Shown here in pieces: positions 33,601 through 42,124 of a DNA stretch of 64,000 nucleotides; within the stretch, counting starts at the first letter, position 1; every line of letters starts with the position of its first letter. The stretch is from Bacteroidota bacterium. GTDB taxonomy: Bacteria > Bacteroidota > Bacteroidia > Cytophagales > Cyclobacteriaceae. The notes beneath the pieces are model-generated. The model searched no databases and had not been told where the DNA came from. It saw only the letters and a program-made list of their open reading frames with translations. A program made the position numbers and the translations under genes. Location: NCBI GenBank assembly GCA_023428695.1, contig JAEYWY010000008.1, positions 77,615 to 141,614 on the forward strand. Reading direction: 5' to 3'.

Positions 33601-35115
33601 CTTGTGCAACCACGTGTTGCTGTTGAGAACTCTCGTTTTCGAGCCGGTCTCATACCCCCGCACGACTGGATCAAATGATAAAGCGGTTGAGCCGGGATTA
33701 ATCACTTCATTCTTTGCAACGATCCCAGGCTCGTCGAAAGGAAGATACGACAATTTATCCGCGTCCCAATTCGGATAGTTTATAAAATTATAGCAATCGT
33801 AATACTTTATTGTCAGAACGCGTGATTCGGTATGTGCGGGAAACGAATTGTTGGTATATCCAATAGCGTTTGCGGCCCGGGTTTCGAACCGGATCGTACC
33901 ATTCGAAGCTCCCGTTTCCAGGCTCGTGCGCGTCCCTGTAACGGTTCCAGTGATTATAGGTCTGTTATGCACATCATACTTTGTAAACGTCCACTCCTTC
34001 GACGGGCGCTGCCGGCCATCCTGTGTGAGCACGAGCCTGTCCCACTGATCGTAGATCATGTGAATCCAGTCTGATCCTGGAACACGTTTCTCCGTGGTAC
34101 GGCCTTTGTCATCATACCGGTATTGGAATACCCATTGGTCGAGGAACGTTTGCTTCTTTGAAGAAGCTGCATACTCGGCGAGTCGTGCAGATGCCTCGGG
34201 GGGGAAAACAAATCGCAAAAGTCCGTTTACGTCATAGATGAAATACGTTTCATGCCATTCGTTGCCAGCCCCTTTTTTTTCACAAATCACTCTGCCTTTG
34301 ATATCCCGATAGGTCTTTTGCACAAGTCCACTTTCGAGTGTCGTCATAGAACGGGTAAGAGAATTTGCCGGGTAGAATCGGGTTGCCGAATACTCCGGAA
34401 TTCCTGCCACGTATCGCAGAAGAAAGACTTCTTTTGCTGTATTCGCATCGAAAGTGTTTGTTTGAGGAATGCTTTGCGCATCGGTATGCCAGGCCCAGCC
34501 AGGTGCATAACTTTCATTCAGGCGATTCAATGGTGACTCCTCAAATGAATTCAAATGATACGGCTCTTTGTCAACCACCACACCGGGGGTTCCGGCATAG
34601 AACGTGAGTTGTTCCTTCTCCGCTTCAATTCGGTAAGCGCCGGTTCCATTAATCGTAAAAGGAAGAAACGCCTTCGGCTCGCGACCATGGTTATCGAACA
34701 CATTGAAAGTCACAACGTCTCTTTTTCCCGGGGATGCCGATGCATCAACTGTCTGGATTTGCGTTCCAAGACCATCAATGTATTTATAGTTGAGTGCCCT
34801 TTCGTCCGGAGTCAACGTCTCTTTTATCCGCTCGTTGGAAATCGCTTTTCGGTATTGTTCTGTCCTTACGTAGTTCAGTCCACCGAACATCGCTCCTGCT
34901 TTTGACGGGTTTGTCTTTATGAAAAACGTTCCCGATGTACCCTTGACGCGCACCCCGGAACGGAGGATCGCATAATCATTAACATAATACGATCGAACGG
35001 GCGATGAGGCGAGTTCAATCGAACGCACGGTTTCATAGTCTTGCGCAGACAGCTCGCAGATGATACTGCCGAGTAACGAAACCAGCAGCATGCTTTTCAT
35101 TCCAATTGATTTCAT
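30637..35115 (-). CDS. RHS-repeat polymorphic toxin (DUF6443 N-terminus, type-23-like toxin C-terminus)
   Basis: 1492 residues. A signal peptide (1-24) is followed by a DUF6443-like N-terminal region, a long run of YD repeats (about 250-1130) and the RHS core near 1170-1235 (VDYYPFGLTF, GLGWYQYRYRMHDPAIGRFGSVDP, SPYAFSENAL, GLE). The core normally marks where the shell ends and a toxin begins. The last 250 residues (RFRTAAGKFTFG, FNLATGDPG, GTYVKHYFDGQEYDPDKYRLG, INNELFRH, QNRFAHEF) resemble polymorphic toxin type 23; its biochemical activity is not established. It lies 10 bp after the other RHS-like gene. No frameshift is seen. Confidence 0.85.
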   Translation of the reverse strand: MKSIGMKSMLLVSLLGSIICELSAQDYETVRSIELASSPVRSYYVNDYAILRSGVRVKGTSGTFFIKTNPSKAGAMFGGLNYVRTEQYRKAISNERIKETLTPDERALNYKYIDGLGTQIQTVDASASPGKRDVVTFNVFDNHGREPKAFLPFTINGTGAYRIEAEKEQLTFYAGTPGVVVDKEPYHLNSFEESPLNRLNESYAPGWAWHTDAQSIPQTNTFDANTAKEVFLLRYVAGIPEYSATRFYPANSLTRSMTTLESGLVQKTYRDIKGRVICEKKGAGNEWHETYFIYDVNGLLRFVFPPEASARLAEYAASSKKQTFLDQWVFQYRYDDKGRTTEKRVPGSDWIHMIYDQWDRLVLTQDGRQRPSKEWTFTKYDVHNRPIITGTVTGTRTSLETGASNGTIRFETRAANAIGYTNNSFPAHTESRVLTIKYYDCYNFINYPNWDADKLSYLPFDEPGIVAKNEVINPGSTALSFDPVVRGYETGSKTRVLNSNTWLHKVVYYDRKYRPVQTISKNSFGKRETISSARNAFTGKIEKRKRVHNGPAGVTTIYEELVYDHRDRLLQTWHQINDNPKTLLTSLRYNELGQLIEKNIHSVDGSSFIQSIDYAYNIQGWLTGVNQVTSAASGTDPVADLFGMEAMFETAPTVAGNSAKKYFDGRISAISWKAEVPKKNEARIYAFDYDNFGRFHKSTFASRIKNAWTGAPGMFDEQVTSYDRNGNIGGGSSAAIIRYGMIEGTKTKIDELTYRYEGNRLQNVKDQSIHPAGFSDKPGVATSVNEFGYDPHGNLISDQNKSITKITYNALNLPEEIEITRADLNPVRTDRIRFSYDAEGNRLSREILVGGNGVWKTIYSGDFQYDNGELSFIETSEGRAVPNGSSFDYEYFFRDHQGNVRAVYGVVEETAVYKATMEPALDNQERVTYGFSKITETRTQGNNITVSSPEVFSPAYSARCNGYTVGTSVTPVGPSKSFSVRTGEAVYVEAFARYNSARTTSSKIVASTLVSAVTSSFNVTSAENSKLYQNMSTALPVTSGNIAESSVVPKAYLMLLFFDNNYVFRKAAAQAVSQRAYKQFEKLSISFTPEANGYVYIYVINESNESALLDVYFDDLYIIHQKRTRTPRILQSVDYYPFGLTFNLYHADRLRSIATENGVRYEPVLRNRVLFQGQEHQNDLGLGWYQYRYRMHDPAIGRFGSVDPLAEDYKHNSPYAFSENALAQGRELEGLEKAAYEVLKYISPISFTVNSSFTTHESKIGVEVSIGIPKLIPFSYRKTFGTSYVSRDYFSSEGEMEHRVGTETTNPLGISFQSTKYIRGGLSQTTGLMTLGGPFFNLKYENDWWDKSTMALLDPLKLHPAYGGDGGDRFRTAAGKFTFGVIQYGFNLATGDPGPIGHRSHDYTLGGINGTYVKHYFDGQEYDPDKYRLGLKYVGLGPWRLGINNELFRHRLQNRFAHEFLLKNDPSARFLLLPGNDELYFGLSTGSGTAWP

Positions 35116-35125
35116 CGTGCGGTGT

Positions 35126-38100
35126 TTAAATGATAGTTAACTCAATAATGTTCGACGTCGCTGTGTTCCCGCATCCGTCTTTGACAATACAACGTACCTT
35201 ATAGGCGCCGAGGACACGACTCGTGAACCCCGACGGGGGATTGCATGTTGCACCACAAGTACTATACTTCTGCCATGCGCCACTTGAAGTCTGCAGTTCC
35301 CATTGATATGTCAGACTGCCACATCCGCCTGAGACGGCGGCTTTGATCACCGTTTTGTTCACATCCATAGGAAGCGTGGTGCAACCGCCCGCGATTGGCT
35401 GAATGTGCACCGGCGGGATGTCGATCAGATAAGGCCCGTCAACACACAGGGAAACACCGAAAGCATTCCCGATCTCCAGTGTATACTCGGCCTGCGCTGC
35501 GCCATACAATGGGTGTGTCTTCCGAAGCTTGACTTTGTAGATACCCGGAGCTTTGTATTTGTGAGAAACTGAAGTCGCCGTCGTTTCAGTTTTTGCTCCA
35601 TCGCCAAAGTCCCACTGGTGAACAACACTCCCATCATTGCCGGGCTCGAATGGTGTCGAGAACCCGACAGTCTTATTTACGAGCCTGTCCCCTGACACAC
35701 TAATGGTGGCAGACAGGGATGAGGTGCGCGCCTCCTGTCTTAAATGGTATGCATAGCCGGATACAATGTTCGAATCATGATCGCGAACGTGCAGCAGACG
35801 GTTGAAAACATCGTAGTTGTATGTCGTATTTCGTCCATTCGCATCGGTGATGCTTATTGGTCCAACGAGCGGGATATGCTTATAGACATCCCGTTGCTCA
35901 TACGTTCCCGGGTTACGTACGTGCTCGGCTACGAGTGAACCTCCATACGCCCATTGATACTTATTGACGGTCCCGTCTTTCGATGTTTGCGAGACTATGC
36001 GGCCAAACTCGGGATCATAAGTATCATAAGAATGCACCTTGATCATTGCTGGCTCCCAAATGAATTTTCCTTCTGTGTTTATTTTTGATGAGACAAACGG
36101 GGTTGCGCCGCTCGCACCGGGTCTTGCCCATACCGCACGCGGCAACACGCTTTCGGCCGGCGCAGAAACGCCAAACGTGACAACAGTGGCACCTGTCAAT
36201 GTTTGAACAGTTCCTTCGGTGGTCCACTCCTGAATCTCTACCGGCGTCATGTGTTGACGCGTCCTTCGAAGCTCAAACAACGCCGCGGCCTCGGCGTTAC
36301 CGTACGTAGCGAGACATGCCCGATAATTTTCCTGGCAACTGACCTTGCAAGCTCCGGGTCTGCTTGACGTAGCACAGTTCTTAGCACACAAGTCAAGTTT
36401 TGACGTGCAGTCATCTCTGGTGTAGTCGTAATCCCGGTGCGTCGCAAATTTTGTTTTTGTGATGAACTTGCGGTCAGATTGTGCTTTCGAGTACGAAGTT
36501 GTTTCGATCAGCTGGAGGTATTGTGGATCATACGTGAATTGTGATACGATCCGTGTTTCCTTGTTTCGATCATCACCATAGTTGACCTCCTCACTGCTTT
36601 CAAGAATTACCCAGTCAACAGGTACATCATAAATTGCCCACCGATAACGTTTTATCCCCTGCTGTTCATAGCCGGACCAAAACGTCGCCTTTATTTTAGA
36701 AGTCCAATTAAATGAGCCCCCCTTCAAGCCCTTCACAACGGGTGGTTTATACCCATACGGGTTGACCACGTAGTTATAAGTCGTTTCGCGAAGTGGATGC
36801 TCAATGGTGCTGCCCTTCTTAAATATCTGATGTTTCAGCAATAGACCGCGTGTATGATCCCGCTCTGTGTGTTGAGGAAATGGAAAGATATTTCTTATCG
36901 GATTACCATCTTTTCTTTTTTCCGCGGGGTTTGAAAATATCGTTGTGGATACGTCCTTGTAGGTAAGTTCGCCGGCCGCAGAATATAACAGGCGTTCAAA
37001 TCCGTTGTTGTCATCTTTTGTGCCGTGATAAACAATCACTTCAGCGCTCCCATCAACCGCACCTTTTGTCAACGAATATGAATCGTTTTGCGCCGATGAC
37101 GAACTAACCTTGTATTTCATCCAGTATTCAGAATCTCTTATTTTGAAATCCTGGTATGAAACAAAAATCGGACTCCCGCTTGGAAACGTCGACACGTATT
37201 CTATTTCGCGCTGGCGCACTACCTTCCCTGCGTGATCAATGTCTTCAATTAGCCTGAGCTTTAAATCATTCTTTGTTGCAAAGTGAAAGTGCGTCATGCC
37301 ACCGGTGGGGTACCTAACCTGCTTCAATTGTCCCGTGAGCATTGCCTGGAAAGACGTAAGATCGCGATCAGGCGCAAAGCTGTTGGTCAACATTGCATTT
37401 TTGCCTGTGGCAAAGCCAAATCTAGTCTCGTGCGACCGTGAGCGATGAAACCCCTGTTGGTCATGCAGCGGTGTTGTGCGTCGACGCAGGAGTTGAAGGT
37501 CACTATAATCAAATTCATAAAGGATCAATGGCTTTACTGACGAGACATCCTCAATAGAGGTTAAGAATGTTCGTTTATAGTTATAGTCTTTCAAACCTTC
37601 GTACACATACTTAACCAGGGTTTTGTTGGGAATATCACCCTCCGTGTGTTTCTTCACATAGTTGGCGTAATACTCATTCGAATTCACTTTCAGCGATTTG
37701 AACTCACGCATCAACAACGCTTCGCTGAACCAGAAGTAGTCCTTGTCCTCATTTGCATCGACCACCTTATAGTTAAGTTTCACCGATTTGATCAATCGGT
37801 TTTCCATATTTCGCAAGGCGATCTCGTCGTACTTCATGGCATTGGGCAGATCAGCGCGGGCTGACGTTTTGAATGTTGCAGTGTTGCCTGTGGCCGAGGT
37901 GATGGACTCCAGTGCGATATTACTTTCGGTAATCAGTGTGTGATAGAAGCTCACCGCTCCGGGTGTGGGAGGATAATTAGTTATGTCCAGGATATCATTG
38001 GTTTCGAAGGAAATGTCTCCGGGAAACAAAACTCCGTCCTCCGGCTTTGATCCAGGATCAGTTTCACCAAACCTTCGGGTTGCAAACGTTCCGTTGAAAA

Positions 38101-39190
38101 AATGTTTCTCGTAATAATAGCCCGTGCATAGAATGTCCTTACACCACCGTACCTCTTTTATAAAACCTCCCGGCTCAAGCACGGGCGATATTCTTGTTGC
38201 GCGCGGTCTCGTCACATAGCGCACGTCAGCGAGCTTGCGATATTTGAATGTGGTTGCCTCTCCTGATGGCAACGTTATAGAGACCAGATTCCATTTGCTT
38301 GTATACTGAGGGATCTTCTTTTCCTCGAGGATAGCCGCAGGCACGAAAGCCTCATGCATTGTGCCGTTACATCCATAGTAGTAGTGGGTTGTTCCTGCCG
38401 GTGGTAGGTCCCAAATGGGGGCAGTATATGGCGGGCAATCCTGAAGGACTTTATAGTAGAATGTTGACGAAAGTACAAGTGTCTCTATCGTCCTTAATTC
38501 AATGGCATTGGGATCACCCCCGAAGGTGTACCGCGTTCCATTTTCAGTGACTACATCAATCTTATTAATTCTTTTCTGGCTCCCATCGTAAGTCTCCGTT
38601 GTATATGTGATGTTAACGTTGTCCCTCGGAATCGCATGGGCGACACCGTTCTTATCAAGGACAAACCGGATGGTTCTGCCAGGGATAACGATAGTGAAAA
38701 TATCCGGCATGGCGTCTCGTTCATTTTTCTCCGACCATTGCGCCCAATCTGATCCATTAATGCCCGCGAAGTAATTTGTTTCACGTGCATATTTAAGGTA
38801 GCCGTTGTCTGTTCGTTCATCGGCAAGACCTTTTAATTCACGCTGGACAAATCCGCCCGCGGCAAGAATCCATTTAATTCCAACGGATCCCGATAGCTCA
38901 TCAGTGCGTATGCCCGTGGCATCGTAGCCAATGGAGACTGGAAGGGCGAGCTCTCGTCCCTGAAGTTGAAACAAGTTCAAAGACACTTCCGGGAGCCCGG
39001 TGTAGTAGTTGATTGTGGTGTTTCCGAACGTTCCAAGCGAACCGACCTCCGGTCTCTTGGGTATATAGTTCGAATAATAATCGCTCTTGATTTCCTTTCC
39101 TTGTCCAAACAACCCAATTGTTGTGAATAGCATCAGAGGCAGGCAAAACCTAACCGGGTTTCGCACTGCGTTTCGGAGGAGGTCCGTCAT
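35126..39190 (-). CDS. Large exported YD-repeat protein with PKD domain and Cys-rich insert
   Basis: 1354 residues. Signal peptide (about 1-30), a Bacteroidota RHS-shell start (TTINYYTGLPEVSL, ALPVSIGYDATGIRTDELSGS), YD-like repeats through much of the length, a six-cysteine insert near 922-965, a YNYDVFNRLLHVRDHDS repeat (about 1140), a PKD domain (about 1175-1255; HQWDFGDGAKTET) and an Ig-like end with several cysteines. It has no RHS core and no toxin end. The ATG at 39190 overlaps the upstream gene's stop as TGATG. It may form a surface or shell part for the toxin protein encoded next. Confidence 0.8.
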   Translation of the reverse strand: MTDLLRNAVRNPVRFCLPLMLFTTIGLFGQGKEIKSDYYSNYIPKRPEVGSLGTFGNTTINYYTGLPEVSLNLFQLQGRELALPVSIGYDATGIRTDELSGSVGIKWILAAGGFVQRELKGLADERTDNGYLKYARETNYFAGINGSDWAQWSEKNERDAMPDIFTIVIPGRTIRFVLDKNGVAHAIPRDNVNITYTTETYDGSQKRINKIDVVTENGTRYTFGGDPNAIELRTIETLVLSSTFYYKVLQDCPPYTAPIWDLPPAGTTHYYYGCNGTMHEAFVPAAILEEKKIPQYTSKWNLVSITLPSGEATTFKYRKLADVRYVTRPRATRISPVLEPGGFIKEVRWCKDILCTGYYYEKHFFNGTFATRRFGETDPGSKPEDGVLFPGDISFETNDILDITNYPPTPGAVSFYHTLITESNIALESITSATGNTATFKTSARADLPNAMKYDEIALRNMENRLIKSVKLNYKVVDANEDKDYFWFSEALLMREFKSLKVNSNEYYANYVKKHTEGDIPNKTLVKYVYEGLKDYNYKRTFLTSIEDVSSVKPLILYEFDYSDLQLLRRRTTPLHDQQGFHRSRSHETRFGFATGKNAMLTNSFAPDRDLTSFQAMLTGQLKQVRYPTGGMTHFHFATKNDLKLRLIEDIDHAGKVVRQREIEYVSTFPSGSPIFVSYQDFKIRDSEYWMKYKVSSSSAQNDSYSLTKGAVDGSAEVIVYHGTKDDNNGFERLLYSAAGELTYKDVSTTIFSNPAEKRKDGNPIRNIFPFPQHTERDHTRGLLLKHQIFKKGSTIEHPLRETTYNYVVNPYGYKPPVVKGLKGGSFNWTSKIKATFWSGYEQQGIKRYRWAIYDVPVDWVILESSEEVNYGDDRNKETRIVSQFTYDPQYLQLIETTSYSKAQSDRKFITKTKFATHRDYDYTRDDCTSKLDLCAKNCATSSRPGACKVSCQENYRACLATYGNAEAAALFELRRTRQHMTPVEIQEWTTEGTVQTLTGATVVTFGVSAPAESVLPRAVWARPGASGATPFVSSKINTEGKFIWEPAMIKVHSYDTYDPEFGRIVSQTSKDGTVNKYQWAYGGSLVAEHVRNPGTYEQRDVYKHIPLVGPISITDANGRNTTYNYDVFNRLLHVRDHDSNIVSGYAYHLRQEARTSSLSATISVSGDRLVNKTVGFSTPFEPGNDGSVVHQWDFGDGAKTETTATSVSHKYKAPGIYKVKLRKTHPLYGAAQAEYTLEIGNAFGVSLCVDGPYLIDIPPVHIQPIAGGCTTLPMDVNKTVIKAAVSGGCGSLTYQWELQTSSGAWQKYSTCGATCNPPSGFTSRVLGAYKVRCIVKDGCGNTATSNIIELTII

Positions 39191-39648
39191 CAATCCATCT
39201 TTTTGATTTCCTCCTCGAGTTTTGCAATGCGGGCTTCAAGATCCTGCACATATTTTCGTTCGCGAATAAGATGCAGTGTCAGCTCTTCGATCTTTGTTAA
39301 CAATGAGGCAGAAATACTTCCGATGGAAACACCATTTGCGGCAACCTCAGTTGCGTCAGGGATTCCTGGCAGATGCCGGTAACACTTTATAAATCGCTCC
39401 AGTTCCTCGAGATCCGCCAGTTCATAAGTTGGAGCAAACACAAAGTCCGGCCAGTTCTGTTTCAGTTTGACGACGACTTCTTCAGCCACAACGTTTCCCC
39501 CGACGGCAAGTGCATATCCTTTCGTATCGGTTACTGCTATGCCAACTTTACCAGGTGAATAGATTGTCTTGTTTGCATCAGGCGTGGTCCATTGAGCAAA
39601 ACTGAACAGTGGGCACAGGGTGAGGCAAAGGAGAATGGTTCTTTTCAT
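39190..39648 (-). CDS. Small exported tail-fibre-like coiled-coil protein
   Basis: 152 residues. Signal peptide (1-18), a segment YSPGKVGIAVTDTKGYALAVGG (split tail-fibre-like repeat), WPDFVFAPTYELADLEELERF, LPGIPDATEVAANGVSIGSIS and a C-terminal coiled coil (about 115-151). Such proteins are common beside large surface proteins in Bacteroidota and resemble the end of phage tail-fibre/S74 proteins without the peptidase. It is the first gene of the RHS transcript and is coupled to the next gene by a TGATG overlap. Confidence 0.78.
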   Translation of the reverse strand: MKRTILLCLTLCPLFSFAQWTTPDANKTIYSPGKVGIAVTDTKGYALAVGGNVVAEEVVVKLKQNWPDFVFAPTYELADLEELERFIKCYRHLPGIPDATEVAANGVSIGSISASLLTKIEELTLHLIRERKYVQDLEARIAKLEEEIKKMD

Positions 39649-39715
39649 AAGAATTAAATTTTAGCTAACGGTTTTTTGAAATACTCTCTGAAGAATCAGA
39701 AATCGGGGGGTAGGT

Positions 39716-39746
39716 CAAAGATGAGTCGACGATTGGAGAATAAAAA
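39716..39746 (-). promoter_or_regulatory. Possible promoter of the RHS cassette
   Basis: The minus strand shows TTT, a 20-base spacer and CATCTTTG, one mismatch from TAnnTTTG, about 70 bases before the tail-fibre-like gene. Confidence 0.35.
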
Positions 39747-39818
39747 ATGAAAGTCACAGACAAAGTCACCTCGAAAAATTGTCAGGAAAACCTGATTGAC
39801 CCAGCGGGTGAAAAGTAT

Positions 39819-39848
39819 TACCTAGCAAAAGATTTAACCCGTTAGGTA
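39819..39848. promoter_or_regulatory. Inverted repeat before the LuxR-type regulator
   Basis: Six-base arms TACCTA and TAGGTA, 18 bases apart, end two bases before the regulator's start codon. A second short palindrome (TCAGG-AAAA-CCTGA) lies at 39782-39795. Either could bind the regulator between the divergent genes. Confidence 0.3.
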
Positions 39849-39850
39849 TC

Positions 39851-40510
39851 ATGCGAAAATATGACGTCATGCTTGCAGGCGTTTCGGAACTGAACGCCGC
39901 CGGCTTGCGAACTGTACTGAGTTCACGTGCATTTGATCTTGAATTTCATGAAATGCCCGGCTCAAACGCAATAGCATTAACAGGGTCTGATCATCCCGCG
40001 GAAATAATGATACTTGACATGAGTCATGGCTCCGGAAAAGATCTCATCCATGCGATCGCATTCCTTCGTAAATACAGGAGACAGAAAACAATATTAATCA
40101 CTGAAACGCTTTCAGAATCTGTATTCGCAACGCTCGTTGCGCTTGGGGCAAAAGCATTCATAACACCTGAAACGGCACTCGACGAAATACCGGGTATTTT
40201 CCGTACGGTGGCCGTCGGTGATAGCTATTTCACAAATTCAAAATACGAGATACAGCCAATGCCCAGAATTAGCGTGAGTGAATGCGCAGTAATTGAACAC
40301 CTGGGTCATGGCAGAACGACAAAACAGATCAGCGACATTTTGGGTGTTCCAGTAAAGACGGTAGAGACCACGCGTTGTCGCCTCCTGCGAAAAACAGGTA
40401 CCCGAAATACGTGTCACCTTCTCGCCTTCGCGTTCCGGAATCATTTGTTACGGCCAATAGAGAATGAATTAAGCCGACAAAACAAGGTCCTTCATACATG
40501 CCACCCATAG
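39851..40510 (+). CDS. LuxR-type response regulator with degenerate receiver
   Basis: 219 residues. The N-terminal receiver keeps the acceptor position Asp56 (IMILDMSHGSG) and the threonine in ILITET, but the usual acidic pair after strand 1 is AGVSE and the usual lysine is Pro106 (GAKAFITPET). A LuxR-type helix-turn-helix follows (about 145-205: TTKQISDILGVPVKTVETTRCRLLRKTG). It may work without phosphorylation. It is divergent from the RHS cassette 202 bp away, a natural candidate to control it, and its 3' end overlaps hemH by 42 bp on the other strand. Confidence 0.85.
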   Translation: MRKYDVMLAGVSELNAAGLRTVLSSRAFDLEFHEMPGSNAIALTGSDHPAEIMILDMSHGSGKDLIHAIAFLRKYRRQKTILITETLSESVFATLVALGAKAFITPETALDEIPGIFRTVAVGDSYFTNSKYEIQPMPRISVSECAVIEHLGHGRTTKQISDILGVPVKTVETTRCRLLRKTGTRNTCHLLAFAFRNHLLRPIENELSRQNKVLHTCHP

Positions 40511-41479
40511 CGGGTGATCATTCAGACTTTCGACAAGTTGAACTTTTTCGCCACCCTTATGGACGAACAATTCCTGATACTCTTCTCCGATTTCAATAAT
40601 CGTTTCAAGACAATCAGCGGTAAATGCCGGTGAGAATACCAGAATTTTTTTCATGCCGCGTCTTGCACAATCCTCAACGACTGCATCGGAAAAAGGAGTG
40701 AGCCACTTCTTGTCAAGTCGTGACTGGAAACACACGGTGTATTTTTCAGGTGGAATCCCAAGCCTGTCTGCAAGGAGCCTTGTGGTGGCATGACATGTTG
40801 CCTTGTAGCAAAGTTTGTTTTGTTCGTTTATTTCCGACTGGCAATTATAGTCAGCACACGAACCACCAGCGTGTACTTTTTCAACCTGGCGTTCGGGAAG
40901 GCCATGATATGAAAAGAGGAAGTGTTCATATTGTGACAGGTCGTATTGACGGCCCCGCGCAACAAATGCCTCGAGAAAAACAGGGTGATCATAGTACTGG
41001 CCGATGAATCGGATTTCAGGTATCACCCACCATTTTCTTACGACACGCATTACTTCGTCATGAGCTGACCCGGTAGTTGCCGATGCATACTGCGGAAACA
41101 TCGTCAGAACGATGATCCTGGTGTAGTTCTTCTTCCTGATTCGTTCGAGAACGTCGGGAATGGATGGGTTTTTATATCGCATAGCGAGATAGACATCGTG
41201 CGTATCTCCGAGGGCATCCTGCAAAAGTTCTTTTGCTCGCTCGCTGTGAAACAAAAGGGGCGATCCTTTTTCGGTCCAGAGTTGCCGATAGACTTTCGCG
41301 GACTTTGGTGCTCTAAATGGAACGATCACAAAATTCACGAGGAGCTTCCGCGGCAACCACGGTATATCGATGACCCGGGGATCATTTAGAAATTGTGATA
41401 AATAGGAGCGTACATGCGGGACCGACGGGCTATCCGGAGTACCTAAATTAATGAGCAGAACCGCGACTTTGTCCTTCAT
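40469..41479 (-). CDS. hemH: Ferrochelatase
   Basis: 336 residues. Inserts iron into protoporphyrin IX, the last step of haem synthesis. Motifs: LLINLGTPDSP at the N-terminus, LTMFPQYASATTGS, FSYHGLPERQ with the metal-site histidine (about 193), CFQSRLDKKWLTPF and FSPAFTADCLETIIEIGEEY with the conserved glutamate. The gene overlaps the convergent regulator by 42 bp. Downstream of the VTT-protein gene by 44 bp. Confidence 0.97.
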   Translation of the reverse strand: MKDKVAVLLINLGTPDSPSVPHVRSYLSQFLNDPRVIDIPWLPRKLLVNFVIVPFRAPKSAKVYRQLWTEKGSPLLFHSERAKELLQDALGDTHDVYLAMRYKNPSIPDVLERIRKKNYTRIIVLTMFPQYASATTGSAHDEVMRVVRKWWVIPEIRFIGQYYDHPVFLEAFVARGRQYDLSQYEHFLFSYHGLPERQVEKVHAGGSCADYNCQSEINEQNKLCYKATCHATTRLLADRLGIPPEKYTVCFQSRLDKKWLTPFSDAVVEDCARRGMKKILVFSPAFTADCLETIIEIGEEYQELFVHKGGEKVQLVESLNDHPLWVACMKDLVLSA

Positions 41480-41523
41480 AAGCGAGCACGAACTTACGCA
41501 TTAACAGCCTTCAACAAAAATTG

Positions 41524-42123
41524 TTATAAAAACAGGCTGGGAAAAGACCAGGCGATCCAACCGTAAATGATAAAATAGAAAACCCTTGCTGAACACGCCC
41601 ACAAAAAACTCTTAAACGGCAGGTGTACGGATCCCGCCAGCATACAGGTTCCCGAGAAGGGCAGTGGTGTCACGGCTCCGACAAGAACCAGAAACACGCC
41701 GAATCTTTTTAATTGTTTGTTATACTGCAGCAGATAGCGCTCTTCGATCCGGCGATAAAAAGGCGTTTGTGAAAAGTATTTCCCAATGTAGAAACCGATA
41801 ATACCACAGATAAAAGAAATAACTGCCAACACGCTCAGAAAGAATACGTATTGCGTTAATGGAACATGCATCAGCAATTTCCACATTGACATAAAAAGTA
41901 CCGGGGGTATTATTCCGAAAACGACTTCCGATAAAAAAAAGATTGAGAACAGAATCAAAGGTTTGTCCTTGAGCACGCCAATGTGCCGTTCAAAATTTTC
42001 AAGCAAGAAATCTTTGGCGTAGATAAATGCAACCAAAATAACGGCGAGCCAAAGCAGGCCTTTAACAAGGTTCTTAATCAGAAATGACGATTTTGACTCC
42101 TGTCCACTTTCCTCCTGTTGCAT
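41524..42123 (-). CDS. VTT/SNARE-associated (DedA/YqaA-like) membrane protein
   Basis: 199 residues with about five membrane segments. FGIIPPVLFMSMW in the middle and FGVFLVLVGAVTPLPFSGTCMLAGSVHLPFKSFL near the end match the re-entrant-loop half of VTT proteins, which have been linked to lipid carrier or lipid scrambling. It starts 1 bp after the acyltransferase-like gene's stop and so shares its transcript. Confidence 0.75.
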   Translation of the reverse strand: MQQEESGQESKSSFLIKNLVKGLLWLAVILVAFIYAKDFLLENFERHIGVLKDKPLILFSIFFLSEVVFGIIPPVLFMSMWKLLMHVPLTQYVFFLSVLAVISFICGIIGFYIGKYFSQTPFYRRIEERYLLQYNKQLKRFGVFLVLVGAVTPLPFSGTCMLAGSVHLPFKSFLWACSARVFYFIIYGWIAWSFPSLFL

Positions 42124-42124
42124 A

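Noticed and set aside
28000..40000. RHS region as prophage or integrated element
   Set aside because: No integrase, transposase, tRNA or flanking direct repeat is visible.
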